From: a virus
Direction: 5' to 3' (one strand)
Length of the DNA stretch: 29,642 nucleotides
Virus record (IMG/VR): IMGVR_UViG_3300046170_000145
Span: 1 to 29,642 of that record
The translations under genes were made by a program, and so were the position numbers. This document shows, piece after piece, positions 1 through 6,179 of this stretch. Each line of letters opens with the position of its first letter. The stretch's first letter is position 1. Under the pieces are notes generated by a model. That model did not search any database. It was not told the origin of the DNA and saw only the letters and a program-made list of their open reading frames with translations.

Positions 1-1008
1 GATACCGCTGGCGCTGAAGCTGCGCGAATTGATAGTAGCGGCCGCTTGGGGCTGGGGACATCTGGGCCTGAAAAACTGCTCACGCTGGAAGATGCTCACC
101 CAACCATTGCATTCAACCACACAACAAGCTGGCCAGCCGCAAACCAAGAGTTAGGAATTATTGAGTTTCGGACAGACTGGAACGGCGTCGGCGCAAAGAT
201 TCAAGGCGTATCGGACGCGCAATGGGGCAACACTGACTATCCGGGGCGATTAACTTTTCACACAACCTCAGATGGCTCAGCAAGTCCAGTAGAACGCATG
301 CGCATCGACAGCAGCGGCAATTTGCTTGTGGGGACTACTGATGCAGTAAACACAGCAAGCAATCTGCATGATGGCGTTACTATCTATTCGGATGGCAGGA
401 CAGACATCTCAAAGTCTGGTGGTCAACCGCTAAATCTCAGAAGGCGTGGCAGTGATGGCATTTTGGTTGCGTTCTTCAAGGAAGCAAGCGGCAGTATTAC
501 TAACGTAGGGGCGATTGGTAGCGAAGGCGGAGACTCATTGTATGTTGAAGCTAATAATTCTGGTTTAAGATATTCTAGTGCAAATAGAGTAATACCTTGT
601 GGCACTAACGGTGCCTCCAGAGATAATATTATTGATTTGGGTTCTGCAGGAAGTAGATTTGACGACATTTACGCCACTAACGGCACAATCCAAACCTCTG
701 ACCGTAACGAAAAGCAAGACATTGAAGCACTATCTGACGCAGAACAGCGCGTAGCTGAAGCCGCTAAAGGCTTACTGCGTAAGTTCCGTTGGAAGTCTGC
801 TGTTGAAGAAAAGGGCGACGATGCCCGTATCCACTTCGGAATCATTGCACAAGACCTGCAAGACGCATTCACAGCCGAAGGCTTAGACGCTGGGCGCTAT
901 GCAATGTTCATTTCAAGCACATGGACTGACGAAGAAACAGGCGAAGAACGTACACGAATGGGTGTGCGCTATTCAGAACTTTTAGCGTTCATCATTTCAG
1001 CAATTTAA
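1..1008 (+). CDS. Tail fibre, C-terminal part with S74 chaperone
   Basis: This is the C-terminal 335 codons of a tail fibre; frame 1 is open from base 1 and has no start of its own. It joins in phase to 28476..29642 if the sequence is circular, giving a 724-aa protein. Fibre motifs of the type RIDSSGxLxxGT occur at the join and again near 298-345. The last ~100 residues are an intramolecular chaperone auto-processing domain (peptidase S74, endosialidase type). TSDRNEK places the conserved Ser at 697-699 and Lys at 712-714, followed by ARIHFGIIAQDLQDAF and the terminal GVRYSELLAFII. In this family the domain trimerises the fibre, then cleaves itself off just before the Ser. The fibre should be the distal receptor-binding part of the tail. 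The stop overlaps the AAGGAG of the next gene. I am confident of the domain; receptor and fold upstream are unknown. Confidence 0.92.
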   Translation, partial: DTAGAEAARIDSSGRLGLGTSGPEKLLTLEDAHPTIAFNHTTSWPAANQELGIIEFRTDWNGVGAKIQGVSDAQWGNTDYPGRLTFHTTSDGSASPVERMRIDSSGNLLVGTTDAVNTASNLHDGVTIYSDGRTDISKSGGQPLNLRRRGSDGILVAFFKEASGSITNVGAIGSEGGDSLYVEANNSGLRYSSANRVIPCGTNGASRDNIIDLGSAGSRFDDIYATNGTIQTSDRNEKQDIEALSDAEQRVAEAAKGLLRKFRWKSAVEEKGDDARIHFGIIAQDLQDAFTAEGLDAGRYAMFISSTWTDEETGEERTRMGVRYSELLAFIISAI

Positions 1009-1019
1009 GGAGCATAAAA

Positions 1020-1334
1020 ATGCAATGGCAAGTCTCAACAATGGAACGAACGCTAAACGACTCAGAAAGTGGTTTAGAGGGGGTGGTCAACATACTGCAC
1101 TGGCAATGTACGGACTCAGATGGTGAGCATCATGGCCGCTGCTACGGCACTGTGGGGCTAGAAGCACCAGATGCAGATGCCTTTACCGAATGGGGCGACA
1201 TAACTCACGATGATGCTGTAGAATGGGCAAAGGCTGCGTTAGGTGATCAGGTCGAGTCATGCGAGGCCAGCGTTGCTAACCAGATTGAGTTATCTAAGAA
1301 CCCAGTTCAAGCGAGTGGTACGCCGTGGAATTAG
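1020..1334 (+). CDS. Small DUF7936-like phage protein
   Basis: 104-aa protein with an ATG placed 8 bases after a strong AAGGAG that overlaps the tail fibre stop. Visible features are HWQCTDSDGEHHGRCYGT, an acidic middle (DADAFTEWGDITHDDAVEWAKAAL) and an ending NQIELSKNPVQASGTPW. This resembles, from memory, a family of roughly 100-aa phage proteins (DUF7936) usually encoded right after tail fibres and ending in KNPVxxxGxPW. Its role is not known; position suggests a fibre accessory or virion protein. There is no signal peptide or membrane segment. The end overlaps the next gene by 10 bases. Confidence 0.8.
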   Translation: MQWQVSTMERTLNDSESGLEGVVNILHWQCTDSDGEHHGRCYGTVGLEAPDADAFTEWGDITHDDAVEWAKAALGDQVESCEASVANQIELSKNPVQASGTPWN

Positions 1335-1486
1335 TCGAAATTATTGCTCTGTTACCTACTTTGTCGGTTTTGTGTTCTGCGATTTGCGCAGCAACCCCAA
1401 CCCCAAAAGATGATGCGATATATGCCAAGTATATTTATCCGGCTATTGAGTACATCGCTTTGAATTTTGGGAAAGCCAAAGAATGA
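1325..1486 (+). CDS. 53-aa hydrophobic protein
   Basis: A GTG start overlaps the previous gene, and the stop TGA overlaps the next ATG (ATGA at 1483-1486), which supports translational coupling. The protein has a short hydrophobic N-terminus (MELVEIIALLPTLSVLCSAICAA), then TPTPKDD and a second amphipathic helix around YPAIEYIALNFGKAK. Similar small proteins with a TPTPxDD turn occur in marine phages next to lysis-like membrane genes, from memory. One short membrane-associated helix is likely. Function is unknown; a holin-like or accessory role is possible but not shown. The ribosome binding site is weak, as expected for a coupled gene. Confidence 0.6.
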   Translation: MELVEIIALLPTLSVLCSAICAATPTPKDDAIYAKYIYPAIEYIALNFGKAKE

Positions 1487-1701
1487 CCAAAGAAGAGCGC
1501 AATCTGGCCTTAGATGCCCTCGAACGCATCGCAAAACACGAAGAAGTTTGTGGTCGGCGATGGGGTGAGGCATTGATTGAGTTAAAGCAACTGCGGTCGG
1601 CCACTGACGCTCACGCTGCGAGATGGGAAAAGCTCGCATGGTTGGTAATCACGACAGCACTAGCGACGGCTGCAACAGTAATAACATCGCACTTTTTCTG
1701 A
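1483..1701 (+). CDS. XhlA/holin-like coiled coil with C-terminal TM helix
   Basis: 72-aa protein. Residues 3-50 form a charged amphipathic helix (EERNLALDALERIAKHEE... IELKQLRSATDAHAARWEK). Residues 51-70 form one transmembrane helix, LAWLVITTALATAATVITSHFF, and the protein ends right after it, so it is tail-anchored. This plan matches XhlA-type hemolysin/holin-accessory proteins, though no specific motif proves the assignment. It overlaps the upstream hydrophobic gene by ATGA and sits 7 bases before another membrane coiled-coil gene, so the three may act together at the inner membrane. Alternatives are an antiholin or a generic membrane anchor. Confidence 0.72.
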   Translation: MTKEERNLALDALERIAKHEEVCGRRWGEALIELKQLRSATDAHAARWEKLAWLVITTALATAATVITSHFF

Positions 1702-1708
1702 GGTACAT

Positions 1709-2005
1709 ATGTCTGAAGCCATAAGAATCCCCACTTATCTGCTACCAATCGGCGCTGCTGTAGTCTCGTTTTTGATGGGCTATGCGGCCATGAGCGCCAA
1801 CGTAAGTCACGCAGATGAAGCCAGAGAACGTATTGAGGCGGTAGCGGAAGAAGCAATAAAAAAATCCCAGCAGAACGGCCAAGCGATAGCCGTAACGGAT
1901 CAGAAGGTTCAGGCCGTAATCGAATCGCTCAGTCGGCAGGAAAAGATCCAAGAGAAAACGAACGAGCAGATCCAAGCATTGGTGCAGGCACTTCTAGCCA
2001 AGTAG
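1709..2005 (+). CDS. N-terminal TM, coiled-coil protein (i-spanin-like plan)
   Basis: 98-aa protein with ATG behind TGAGG. Residues 9-31 (TYLLPIGAAVVSFLMGYAAMSAN) form one transmembrane helix. Residues 34-98 are a long polar helix with heptad character (EARERIEAVAEEAIKK... QAVIESLSRQEKIQEKTNEQIQALVQALL). A single N-terminal signal anchor with a periplasmic coiled coil is the plan of Rz-type inner-membrane spanins. No lipobox-bearing Rz1 partner was found in the alternative frames, so the spanin reading is only a possibility. It follows two other small membrane proteins, suggesting a membrane or lysis cluster at the end of the late operon. Confidence 0.7.
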   Translation: MSEAIRIPTYLLPIGAAVVSFLMGYAAMSANVSHADEARERIEAVAEEAIKKSQQNGQAIAVTDQKVQAVIESLSRQEKIQEKTNEQIQALVQALLAK

Positions 2006-2040
2006 TTTATGACCCGGAGCGGCCAAAGCTGTTTTGTGAC

Positions 2041-2280
2041 ATGCGCGAATATCGAAACCTTCGCTATGTTCAGCCACCGGCAAAACGCCAGGCTGTAGCC
2101 ATCAAGTGGTTGCAGTTCAATCACAAGAAATGCGGGTATGGCGCGACGGTTTATGTCAGGAATCAAGGGCCGAGGGTTCTGGGGACTGCGTGGGATTCCA
2201 AGCTTGTTATCCTGACTTGGGAGTTAATGAAGCCGAAAGCGGTTAAGACTCAAGCCATCAAGCAGAAGCGGAGAATCTAG
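2041..2280 (+). CDS. Unknown basic protein, start uncertain
   Basis: At least 79 aa from ATG 2041, rich in Lys and Arg, with a well-folded look: REYRNLRYVQPP, WLQFNHKKCGYGATVYV, VLGTAWDSKLVILTWEL and a basic tail ending KQKRRI. I do not recognise the family. The ATG at 2041 has no good ribosome binding site, and the same frame upstream reads YDPERPKLFCD, which looks coding. If one G were missing after the ATG at 2009 (ATG GAC CCG GAG...), the gene would start MDPERPKLFCDMREYR four bases after the previous stop. That is plausible given the other indels in this contig. No membrane segment or signal peptide is present. Confidence 0.65.
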   Translation: MREYRNLRYVQPPAKRQAVAIKWLQFNHKKCGYGATVYVRNQGPRVLGTAWDSKLVILTWELMKPKAVKTQAIKQKRRI

Positions 2281-2528
2281 TGGATACAATGCTCATCTTT
2301 GTTTTGATGATTCTCGAAAAAGGCGAGCCGCGCTTAGAGTTAGCATTCCGCGAACTGACCAGTTGCCTAGAATACAAAACCGCTTTACTGCATCAGGACG
2401 TTTCAAAGCATCAAATCGTAATGCCCAAAACAAAACATTTTGACGCATTCTGTGAACCTAGACTGGTGCCGGTTGCGGATGTAGGCACAAAGTTATTACT
2501 GCGAGATCCGCCAAAGACTAAAGAATGA
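2280..2528 (+). CDS. Unknown 82-aa protein
   Basis: Start GTG at 2280 is chosen over the ATG at 2289 because GGAG at 2268-2271 is correctly spaced for it and it overlaps the previous stop by one base. The protein begins with a hydrophobic stretch (MLIFVLMILEKG), then an amphipathic helix ELAFRELTSCLEYKTALL and a polar C-terminus with VPVADVGTKLLLRDPPKTKE. No known domain is recognised. The 3' end overlaps the DUF3310-like gene by 4 bases (ATGA), so the two are probably translated together. Confidence 0.6.
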   Translation: MDTMLIFVLMILEKGEPRLELAFRELTSCLEYKTALLHQDVSKHQIVMPKTKHFDAFCEPRLVPVADVGTKLLLRDPPKTKE

Positions 2529-2809
2529 AAGAAGCCGCCAAGCTTATCGAGCTAGAAGAATACATCCAGAAAACTTACTCCCAGCACTACAGTGGCAAAA
2601 CTCAGGCTATTGATCTGATTATTAGCTCAGGTATCGGTGAAGAATACTGCTGCGGGAATCTCATTAAGTATGCCAGTCGGTTTGGTAAGAAAGACGCCAA
2701 GCGAATGGAGGCGTTGAAAATCGCCCACTACTCTATTTTGCTGTTATGCGCACTCGATTCTGATAAAGTATCGACTCAACCAAACGGGGACGCCGATGAT
2801 TACAATTGA
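2525..2809 (+). CDS. DUF3310 (SaV-like) family protein
   Basis: 94-aa protein with the family pattern HYSGKTQAIDLI (residues 21-32), then GNLIKYASRFGKKD and an EALKIAHYSILLL helix. This is the DUF3310 signature HYxxGxxQxIDxI...GNxxKYxxRxGxKD, seen in many phages and sometimes called SaV-like. The biochemical role is not established to my knowledge; some members are annotated as nucleotide kinases without strong evidence. It overlaps both neighbours by a few bases in an operon of small genes. Its place after the tail fibre rather than among replication genes is slightly unusual. Confidence 0.85.
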   Translation: MKEAAKLIELEEYIQKTYSQHYSGKTQAIDLIISSGIGEEYCCGNLIKYASRFGKKDAKRMEALKIAHYSILLLCALDSDKVSTQPNGDADDYN

Positions 2810-3002
2810 TGAAGTCGAATATGCTGAAGAAGATCTGAATGAAGAAGCAAAAGCCAGAGTTGAGCGCATTCAAGAACTGCAAAAACAAGTTCATCAAACC
2901 CTGCTAAACTATGAAGAACTGCAAGCCGCAATGAGTCATCACGCGGCCAAGATCAAAGAGGCGTTAGATGTACCAGTACAACTCGACAAGGCCGACGACT
3001 GA
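2796..3002 (+). CDS. DUF6447-like small coiled-coil protein
   Basis: 68-aa protein starting MITIDEVEYAEEDLNEEAKARV and continuing as one long helix (ERIQELQKQVHQTLLNYEELQAAMS... IKEALDV). This is the plan of a small phage family known to me as DUF6447 (MITIDGxEY followed by a coiled coil). Function is unknown. It overlaps the previous gene by 14 bases and the next by 35. The small size, acidic start and lack of any membrane segment suggest a soluble helical adaptor. Confidence 0.75.
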   Translation: MITIDEVEYAEEDLNEEAKARVERIQELQKQVHQTLLNYEELQAAMSHHAAKIKEALDVPVQLDKADD

Positions 3003-3692
3003 ATTCCTATATGATGTCGCTAAAGGCAATATCTATGATTCAACTGCGGTTAACATCTTTGGATTCAATCGATCCATAGGGGCATCCTTTGAAACCATAT
3101 GGAACAATGGTGGCAATTACGCCTATCCATCTTCTGGCGTTGCGATGTCAGTGGCAAGTTCTGCATCTGGCGATACTGGTTTGCAGGTTAAGATTACGGG
3201 ACTCGATGCAACCTATGCCGAGGTCACTGAAACACTAACGACCGATGGATCAGATGGCACGACTGCGGTAACTGGCAGCGTATTATTTTACCGGATCAAT
3301 AGCGCGATCATCTTAAACGGTAATGCTACCGGGAACATCTCAATAACAAACGGCGGCACAACCTACGCCTACATCGAGGCCACGTTAGGGACAACCCAGT
3401 CATCCGTTTACACCGTACCGGCGGGCCATAGCCTGTACATATTCCGCATTGACTGTAATTCCGCAACAGCCAACGGCAATCAGTATTTGGTTATCAGGAA
3501 CGTGGTTACTAATAGCGCGGGCAGAACCCTAAAGGTTGCCGAGGCTACGTTTGCAGATTCGCAAGGTTAGCTATGACCGTCAGGTGCCGTTCAAGATAGA
3601 GGAAAAAACAGACTTTCCACTTTGAGGCTAGATCCAGCGCATCGAGTAACGAAGCCGCCATATTTATTGAAGCCATATTGGTTCGGGACTAA
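2968..3692 (+). CDS. Beta-rich virion-type protein, frameshifted near 3' end
   Basis: The intact frame gives 200 aa (2968..3570): TEFLYDVAKGNI at the N-terminus, then Ser/Thr/Gly-rich beta strands, with ITGLDATYAEVTETLT, VYTVPAGHSLYIFRIDC and a final GRTLKVAEATFADSQ. The pattern resembles a marine phage family of ~230-aa beta-sandwich proteins, probably decoration or fibre-associated. Dropping one G from GG at 3565-3566 and one C from CC at 3617-3618 extends it through VSYDRQVPFKIEEKTDFHFEA and SSNEAAIFIEAILVRD to TAA 3690-3692, about 240 aa. Both edits fall in homopolymer pairs, so sequencing errors are likely. AAAGAGG upstream of ATG 2968 supports the start. The corrected end overlaps the convergent gene's stop. 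Confidence 0.75.
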
Positions 3693-3979
3693 GACTTCAG
3701 GAACCCGCGCTCTTTCGTTGTAAAAACTGACCCCTTCGTTGGCGCTCGCCACAACAGAAGCTCATCGGCTTGCGGGATGTCACCCAACGCGCTGCGGGCT
3801 GCGTCTTTATCTTCTTCAAGACAGGCCAACTTGAACTCTGAGATCGAATCCCAGTTGCGCTTCACAGCGTCCAAATAATCGACAAAGAATTCCAACGGAA
3901 CACTCTGCCGATCATCGGACACCGTAGCGCCATAGAGATCTTCTTCACTTACGGTCGAGGCGTTCATACATTTCATCAA
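3689..3979 (-). CDS. Unknown acidic protein, last gene of recombination operon
   Basis: Up to 96 aa; the first in-frame codons include ATGs at 3976 and 3967, either usable. The protein is acidic in the middle (DSISEFKLACLEEDKDAARSAL) and ends LLLWRAPTKGSVFTTKERGFLKS. The LWxAPTKGxxFTTxER ending is something I have seen in phage proteins of unknown role encoded near recombination genes. There is no recognised catalytic motif. It overlaps the upstream gene by up to 35 bases and its stop overlaps that of the convergent, corrected 2968 gene. Role likely linked to the Rad52/SSB operon, by position only. Confidence 0.65.
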   Translation of the reverse strand: MMKCMNASTVSEEDLYGATVSDDRQSVPLEFFVDYLDAVKRNWDSISEFKLACLEEDKDAARSALGDIPQADELLLWRAPTKGSVFTTKERGFLKS

Positions 3980-4127
3980 TTTCGATGGCGTTGATGGTTG
4001 CCAAGACTCGGCCTTTTAGCTTCATCAATTCAGCGATTTTGTCACTGTGGGGCAGTTCTTCCCAACGCGCAGGGTATTGGATGGCAATATACCTTTGATC
4101 CTCAGACACTTTATAGGCCCCGGTCAA
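3945..4127 (-). CDS. Unknown 60-aa protein
   Basis: 60-aa protein, MTGAYKVSEDQRYIAIQYPARWEEL at the start followed by a charged helix (SDKIAELMKLKGRVLATINAIEIDEMYERLDRK). Not recognised. Its start overlaps the SSB-like gene by 4 bases (ATGA arrangement on the minus strand), so it is part of the same transcript. The size and mixed charge suggest a small soluble accessory protein. Confidence 0.55.
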   Translation of the reverse strand: MTGAYKVSEDQRYIAIQYPARWEELPHSDKIAELMKLKGRVLATINAIEIDEMYERLDRK

Positions 4128-4384
4128 AACGGCACATCCTCTAAAAGCTCATCATTGGTCGGCTGCGGCGGCGTGGTCGGCTCAGCGGTCGGCTTCCAAG
4201 TATTCACCTCCATGTACCAGGAACCTTTTTGTGATTCTTTGAGATCAATCTTGATCTTTTCTGGCTGGGTTTCTAGCCATTTCACAAGGTCGGCAGTGTG
4301 GATCACTACGTTGGCCTTGATGAAGTCGGGCGATTTTTCATTCGGTTTGAATGCTCGCAGACCATCAACAAATTGTTTTTCCAT
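4124..4384 (-). CDS. Probable single-stranded DNA-binding protein
   Basis: 86-aa protein with FKPNEKSPDFIKANVVIHTADLV, then KIKIDLKESQKGSWYMEVNTWKP, then a Pro/Thr-rich linker and an acidic tip ending DELLEDVPF. An OB-like strand pattern with a flexible linker and an acidic tail ending in Pro-Phe is the hallmark of SSB proteins, whose tip recruits partner proteins. From memory, small phage proteins with this KAPDFVKxxIxI core act or are annotated as SSB-like. Its place directly in a Rad52-like operon fits coating of single strands before annealing. It starts one base after the stop of the upstream gene. The fold itself cannot be proven by eye. Confidence 0.72.
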   Translation of the reverse strand: MEKQFVDGLRAFKPNEKSPDFIKANVVIHTADLVKWLETQPEKIKIDLKESQKGSWYMEVNTWKPTAEPTTPPQPTNDELLEDVPF

Positions 4385-4385
4385 T

Positions 4386-4766
4386 CTAATTTCCTAGCAG
4401 TAAAGTTACGAAAGCTGACACAACTAAGGACGCAAAGACGCAAGCGCCGAGAATCCGTTTGTTGTTAATTTTTGCCTTTTCAGGCGTTTCGGTAGTGACC
4501 CTTGGGGTTTGGGTCGGGTTAGCGTCAATCGGCGTTATTACCGCGCTAGAGGGCCGATTTTGGGGCTTATAGCGACCCTTCTGAGTGCGCGTGAGGTAGC
4601 CGCGTTGAATGCAGTTATCCAGCGCCTTGCGGATCTGTTTTTCAGTCGCGTCACTGTGAACTTTTTTGGCGGTTGCAATGACCGCCGCCGCACTTACGCC
4701 ATATTTATCGTGGCCGACAATTCTATCGACCACTGTTTTACTGATTCCGTTCTTTGGTAGTTTCAT
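4386..4766 (-). CDS. Winged-helix-like protein with C-terminal membrane anchor
   Basis: 126 aa. Residues ~10-70 look like a winged helix (VSAAAVIATAKKVHSDATEKQIRKAL, then DNCIQRGYLTRTQKGRYK, a recognition helix followed by a two-strand wing). Residues 70-100 are a Thr/Pro-rich linker. Residues ~104-124 (RILGACVFASLVVSAFVTLLL) are a single transmembrane helix at the very end. A DNA-binding-like domain tethered to the membrane in a phage recombination operon is unusual. It overlaps the Rad52-like gene by 4 bases. It could tether phage DNA or the recombination complex to the membrane, or sense something; this is inference. I do not recognise a named family. Confidence 0.65.
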   Translation of the reverse strand: MKLPKNGISKTVVDRIVGHDKYGVSAAAVIATAKKVHSDATEKQIRKALDNCIQRGYLTRTQKGRYKPQNRPSSAVITPIDANPTQTPRVTTETPEKAKINNKRILGACVFASLVVSAFVTLLLGN

Positions 4767-5263
4767 GCTGTTGGCCTTGGTAATTTTTCTTCGTACTGTT
4801 CTGGGGACAACAACGGCCCGTCACGGTATAGATAGCGAGCTACGCCGAAAGAAACGGCTGCGCGTTTGAATGCGTCACTGAATTGACCCTTCTCGCCTTC
4901 GATACTGGTTTCGCCAGCGCCGTCAGATTTAGCGATCCACTGATCGCCCATCTTTACCGATAAGGTGCAACAGCAGTTGCCTCCGATTTCTGAATAGTGC
5001 GACTGCCAACCGTCTGGGCCGACTACAGCATCAAGTCTAGCCATGACCTGACGCGCATCAACATATGACAGCATCTTGCCTCCCGGCCCCTTGCGTTCTT
5101 TGACTTGGTTGGTAGGCCAGGGTCGTTTCAGTTCCCAAGAAATCAGATCGGGTGTTTTAGTCATATCAGCCTCGGTGAATTTTGGCAAAGGTGAGTTTTG
5201 AACGACGGCTTCAAGCTCATCGAACACTTCAGAAAAAGTGGTGAGTTCTTCTTTGACTTTCAT
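4763..5263 (-). CDS. Rad52/22-family ssDNA annealing protein
   Basis: 166 aa. Residues ~44-146 carry the Rad52/Rad22 core: WELKRPWP, KMLSYVDARQVMARLDAVVGPDGW (residues 63-86), CTLSVKMGDQWIAKSDGAGETSIEGEKG and SDAFKRAAVSFGVARYLY (129-146). Such proteins anneal complementary single strands and promote recombination. The short length is typical of phage versions that keep only the annealing core. It is the second gene of the leftward operon, overlapping its upstream neighbour by 4 bases and followed by the winged-helix/membrane protein and the SSB-like protein. It likely supports replication by recombination or end joining for circularisation. High confidence in family. Confidence 0.9.
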   Translation of the reverse strand: MKVKEELTTFSEVFDELEAVVQNSPLPKFTEADMTKTPDLISWELKRPWPTNQVKERKGPGGKMLSYVDARQVMARLDAVVGPDGWQSHYSEIGGNCCCTLSVKMGDQWIAKSDGAGETSIEGEKGQFSDAFKRAAVSFGVARYLYRDGPLLSPEQYEEKLPRPTA

Positions 5264-5535
5264 GCCTCGATTTCCTCAATCAATCCGACAACGTGACCAT
5301 CCTGATCGCAAACGGTTGATCGGCCATCGTGTTCAAGGTCGAGGGTTGAGTACGACCACTGGTTTCTAGGTCGCAGTTGCTCGCCGATTAGTCGGTCAAG
5401 GTGACTGACGCCGTAGGCAAAATGCGTGTCTTCTTGAAAGATGTTGACTTCAAATTCACGATCACTAGGATCAATGGATTCTTGGTTAAATGGAGCGCGT
5501 GGATTGCCACGGTCTTCGTCGGATCTGCATATCAT
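5260..5535 (-). CDS. Unknown 91-aa acidic protein, first gene of leftward operon
   Basis: The frame is open from 5586, but the ATG at 5535 (MICRSDEDRGNPRAPFN) is preferred because AAAGGGG lies just upstream. The protein is acidic, with DPSDREFEVNIFQEDTHFAYGVSHLDRLIGEQL and ending DQDGHVVGLIEEIEA. No family is recognised. It overlaps the Rad52-like gene by 4 bases and is the first gene after the divergent control region, so it is probably expressed first in the leftward operon. Being small and acidic at that position, it could be a host-directed early protein, but nothing in the sequence proves this. Confidence 0.6.
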   Translation of the reverse strand: MICRSDEDRGNPRAPFNQESIDPSDREFEVNIFQEDTHFAYGVSHLDRLIGEQLRPRNQWSYSTLDLEHDGRSTVCDQDGHVVGLIEEIEA

Positions 5536-5592
5536 AGGTTTCCCCTTTCTTAGTGTTTCTCGTGATCGGCTTCCCAACCGATGCAAGAATAA

Positions 5593-5607
5593 TAAACCCG
5601 TCGTTTA
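5593..5607. promoter_or_regulatory. Candidate operator O1 (TAAAC-N5-GTTTA)
   Basis: A 15-bp inverted repeat, TAAAC CCGTC GTTTA, lies in the short divergent region between the leftward recombination operon and the Cro/YdaS-like gene. The same repeat recurs at 10954-10968 and, with one mismatch, at 6219-6233, each at the head of a transcription unit. A TATTAT-like -10 for leftward transcription lies close by, so a bound protein would block it. The binding protein is unproven; the adjacent Cro-like protein is the first candidate. Confidence 0.6.
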
Positions 5608-5609
5608 GC

Positions 5610-5626
5610 AAATAAAAGGTTTATTT
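5610..5626. repeat. 7-bp AT-rich inverted repeat next to O1
   Basis: AAATAAA, spacer AGG, TTTATTT is a perfect 7-bp inverted repeat two bases beyond O1. It could be a second regulator site, a promoter element or an easily melted stretch. It differs from the TAAAC-N5-GTTTA motif in spacing and arms, so it may be read by another protein. Confidence 0.45.
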
Positions 5627-5654
5627 TTAGTTTTGGCTGAATTAAGATCGCCGG

Positions 5655-5855
5655 ATGGATCAAGAAATCTTCAGAAGAATCAAAAAGCACATTGGGACGC
5701 AGCGCGATTTAGCGAAGCATCTTGGTGTTCAGCCGCAAGCAATCTCAAAGTGGAAGCGAACGCAGATTCCTGCGACGAGGGTAGTAGAGATTGAACGGCT
5801 AACTGGCGGCAATGTAACTCGCCAAGAGATTCGTCCTGACGTATTCTACGGATAA
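5655..5855 (+). CDS. Cro/YdaS-like HTH regulator
   Basis: 66-aa protein. Residues 15-35 (TQRDLAKHLGVQPQAISKWKR) are a classic helix-turn-helix; the recognition helix is QAISKWK. IPATRVVEIERLTGG follows, which is the typical Cro/YdaS pattern for residues after the HTH. YdaS-type proteins act as Cro-like repressors or, in some elements, as toxin partners. It is transcribed divergently from the recombination operon, with candidate operator O1 some 50 bases upstream. No divergent CI-type repressor or integrase is present, so this looks like a lytic-switch timer rather than a full lysogeny module. No strong ribosome binding site is visible before ATG 5655. Confidence 0.85.
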   Translation: MDQEIFRRIKKHIGTQRDLAKHLGVQPQAISKWKRTQIPATRVVEIERLTGGNVTRQEIRPDVFYG

Positions 5856-5862
5856 GCACCGG

Positions 5863-5887
5863 CCCCCATCCCCTCCCCCTACTTCCC
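5863..5887 (-). other. G-quadruplex motif on the minus strand
   Basis: The plus strand has C runs of 5, 4, 5 and 3 at 5863-5867, 5870-5873, 5875-5879 and 5885-5887 with spacers of 2, 1 and 5 bases. The minus strand therefore fits G3+N1-7 with four runs. It lies 8 bases past the stop of the Cro-like gene, in the non-coding gap. Confidence 0.6.
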
Positions 5888-6179
5888 GTGGCGGGTCGGT
5901 TGCTTACTTTTCCAAGCTCCACCAAAGTGGCAGAAACCCTAACGGGCGCGGTCTAGTCAGTATTGAACCGTTGAGCGAAACAAATCTGATGACAAACGTT
6001 GAGAAGCTACGCGCTTTTGGTGCAGCGCGAAATTGAACATCCGTTAAAGGTGTCGTGACCCAATGGGGTAGGACAAGTCTGAGCCAGCTTGCATATACCG
6101 CGAAATGGTTGGATGGAAATATAGCCTCAACTTACAATCCCTTCAGGTGATAGGACACCCTACGCACCCAGCGGTCACT

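Noticed and set aside
4047-4397. 116-aa plus-strand ORF across the SSB-like region
   Set aside because: Antisense shadow of two well-supported minus-strand genes; its composition and lack of start signal do not support it.
5655-5855. YdaS/YdaT-type toxin-antitoxin pair or lysogeny module
   Set aside because: No partner toxin, CI-like repressor, integrase or attachment site was found in the window, so only a Cro-like regulator is claimed.
5982-6033. CTGATGA ... GAAA resembling a hammerhead ribozyme core
   Set aside because: The sequence after CTGATGA does not pair with the sequence before GAAA as stem II, and stems I and III cannot be closed around a cleavage site.
6049-6159. Possible tRNA, from the GGTGTC/GACACC ends
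   Set aside because: Length is ~110 nt with no TTCGA-type T loop, no D arm and no CCA; the ends pair but cloverleaf arms are missing.
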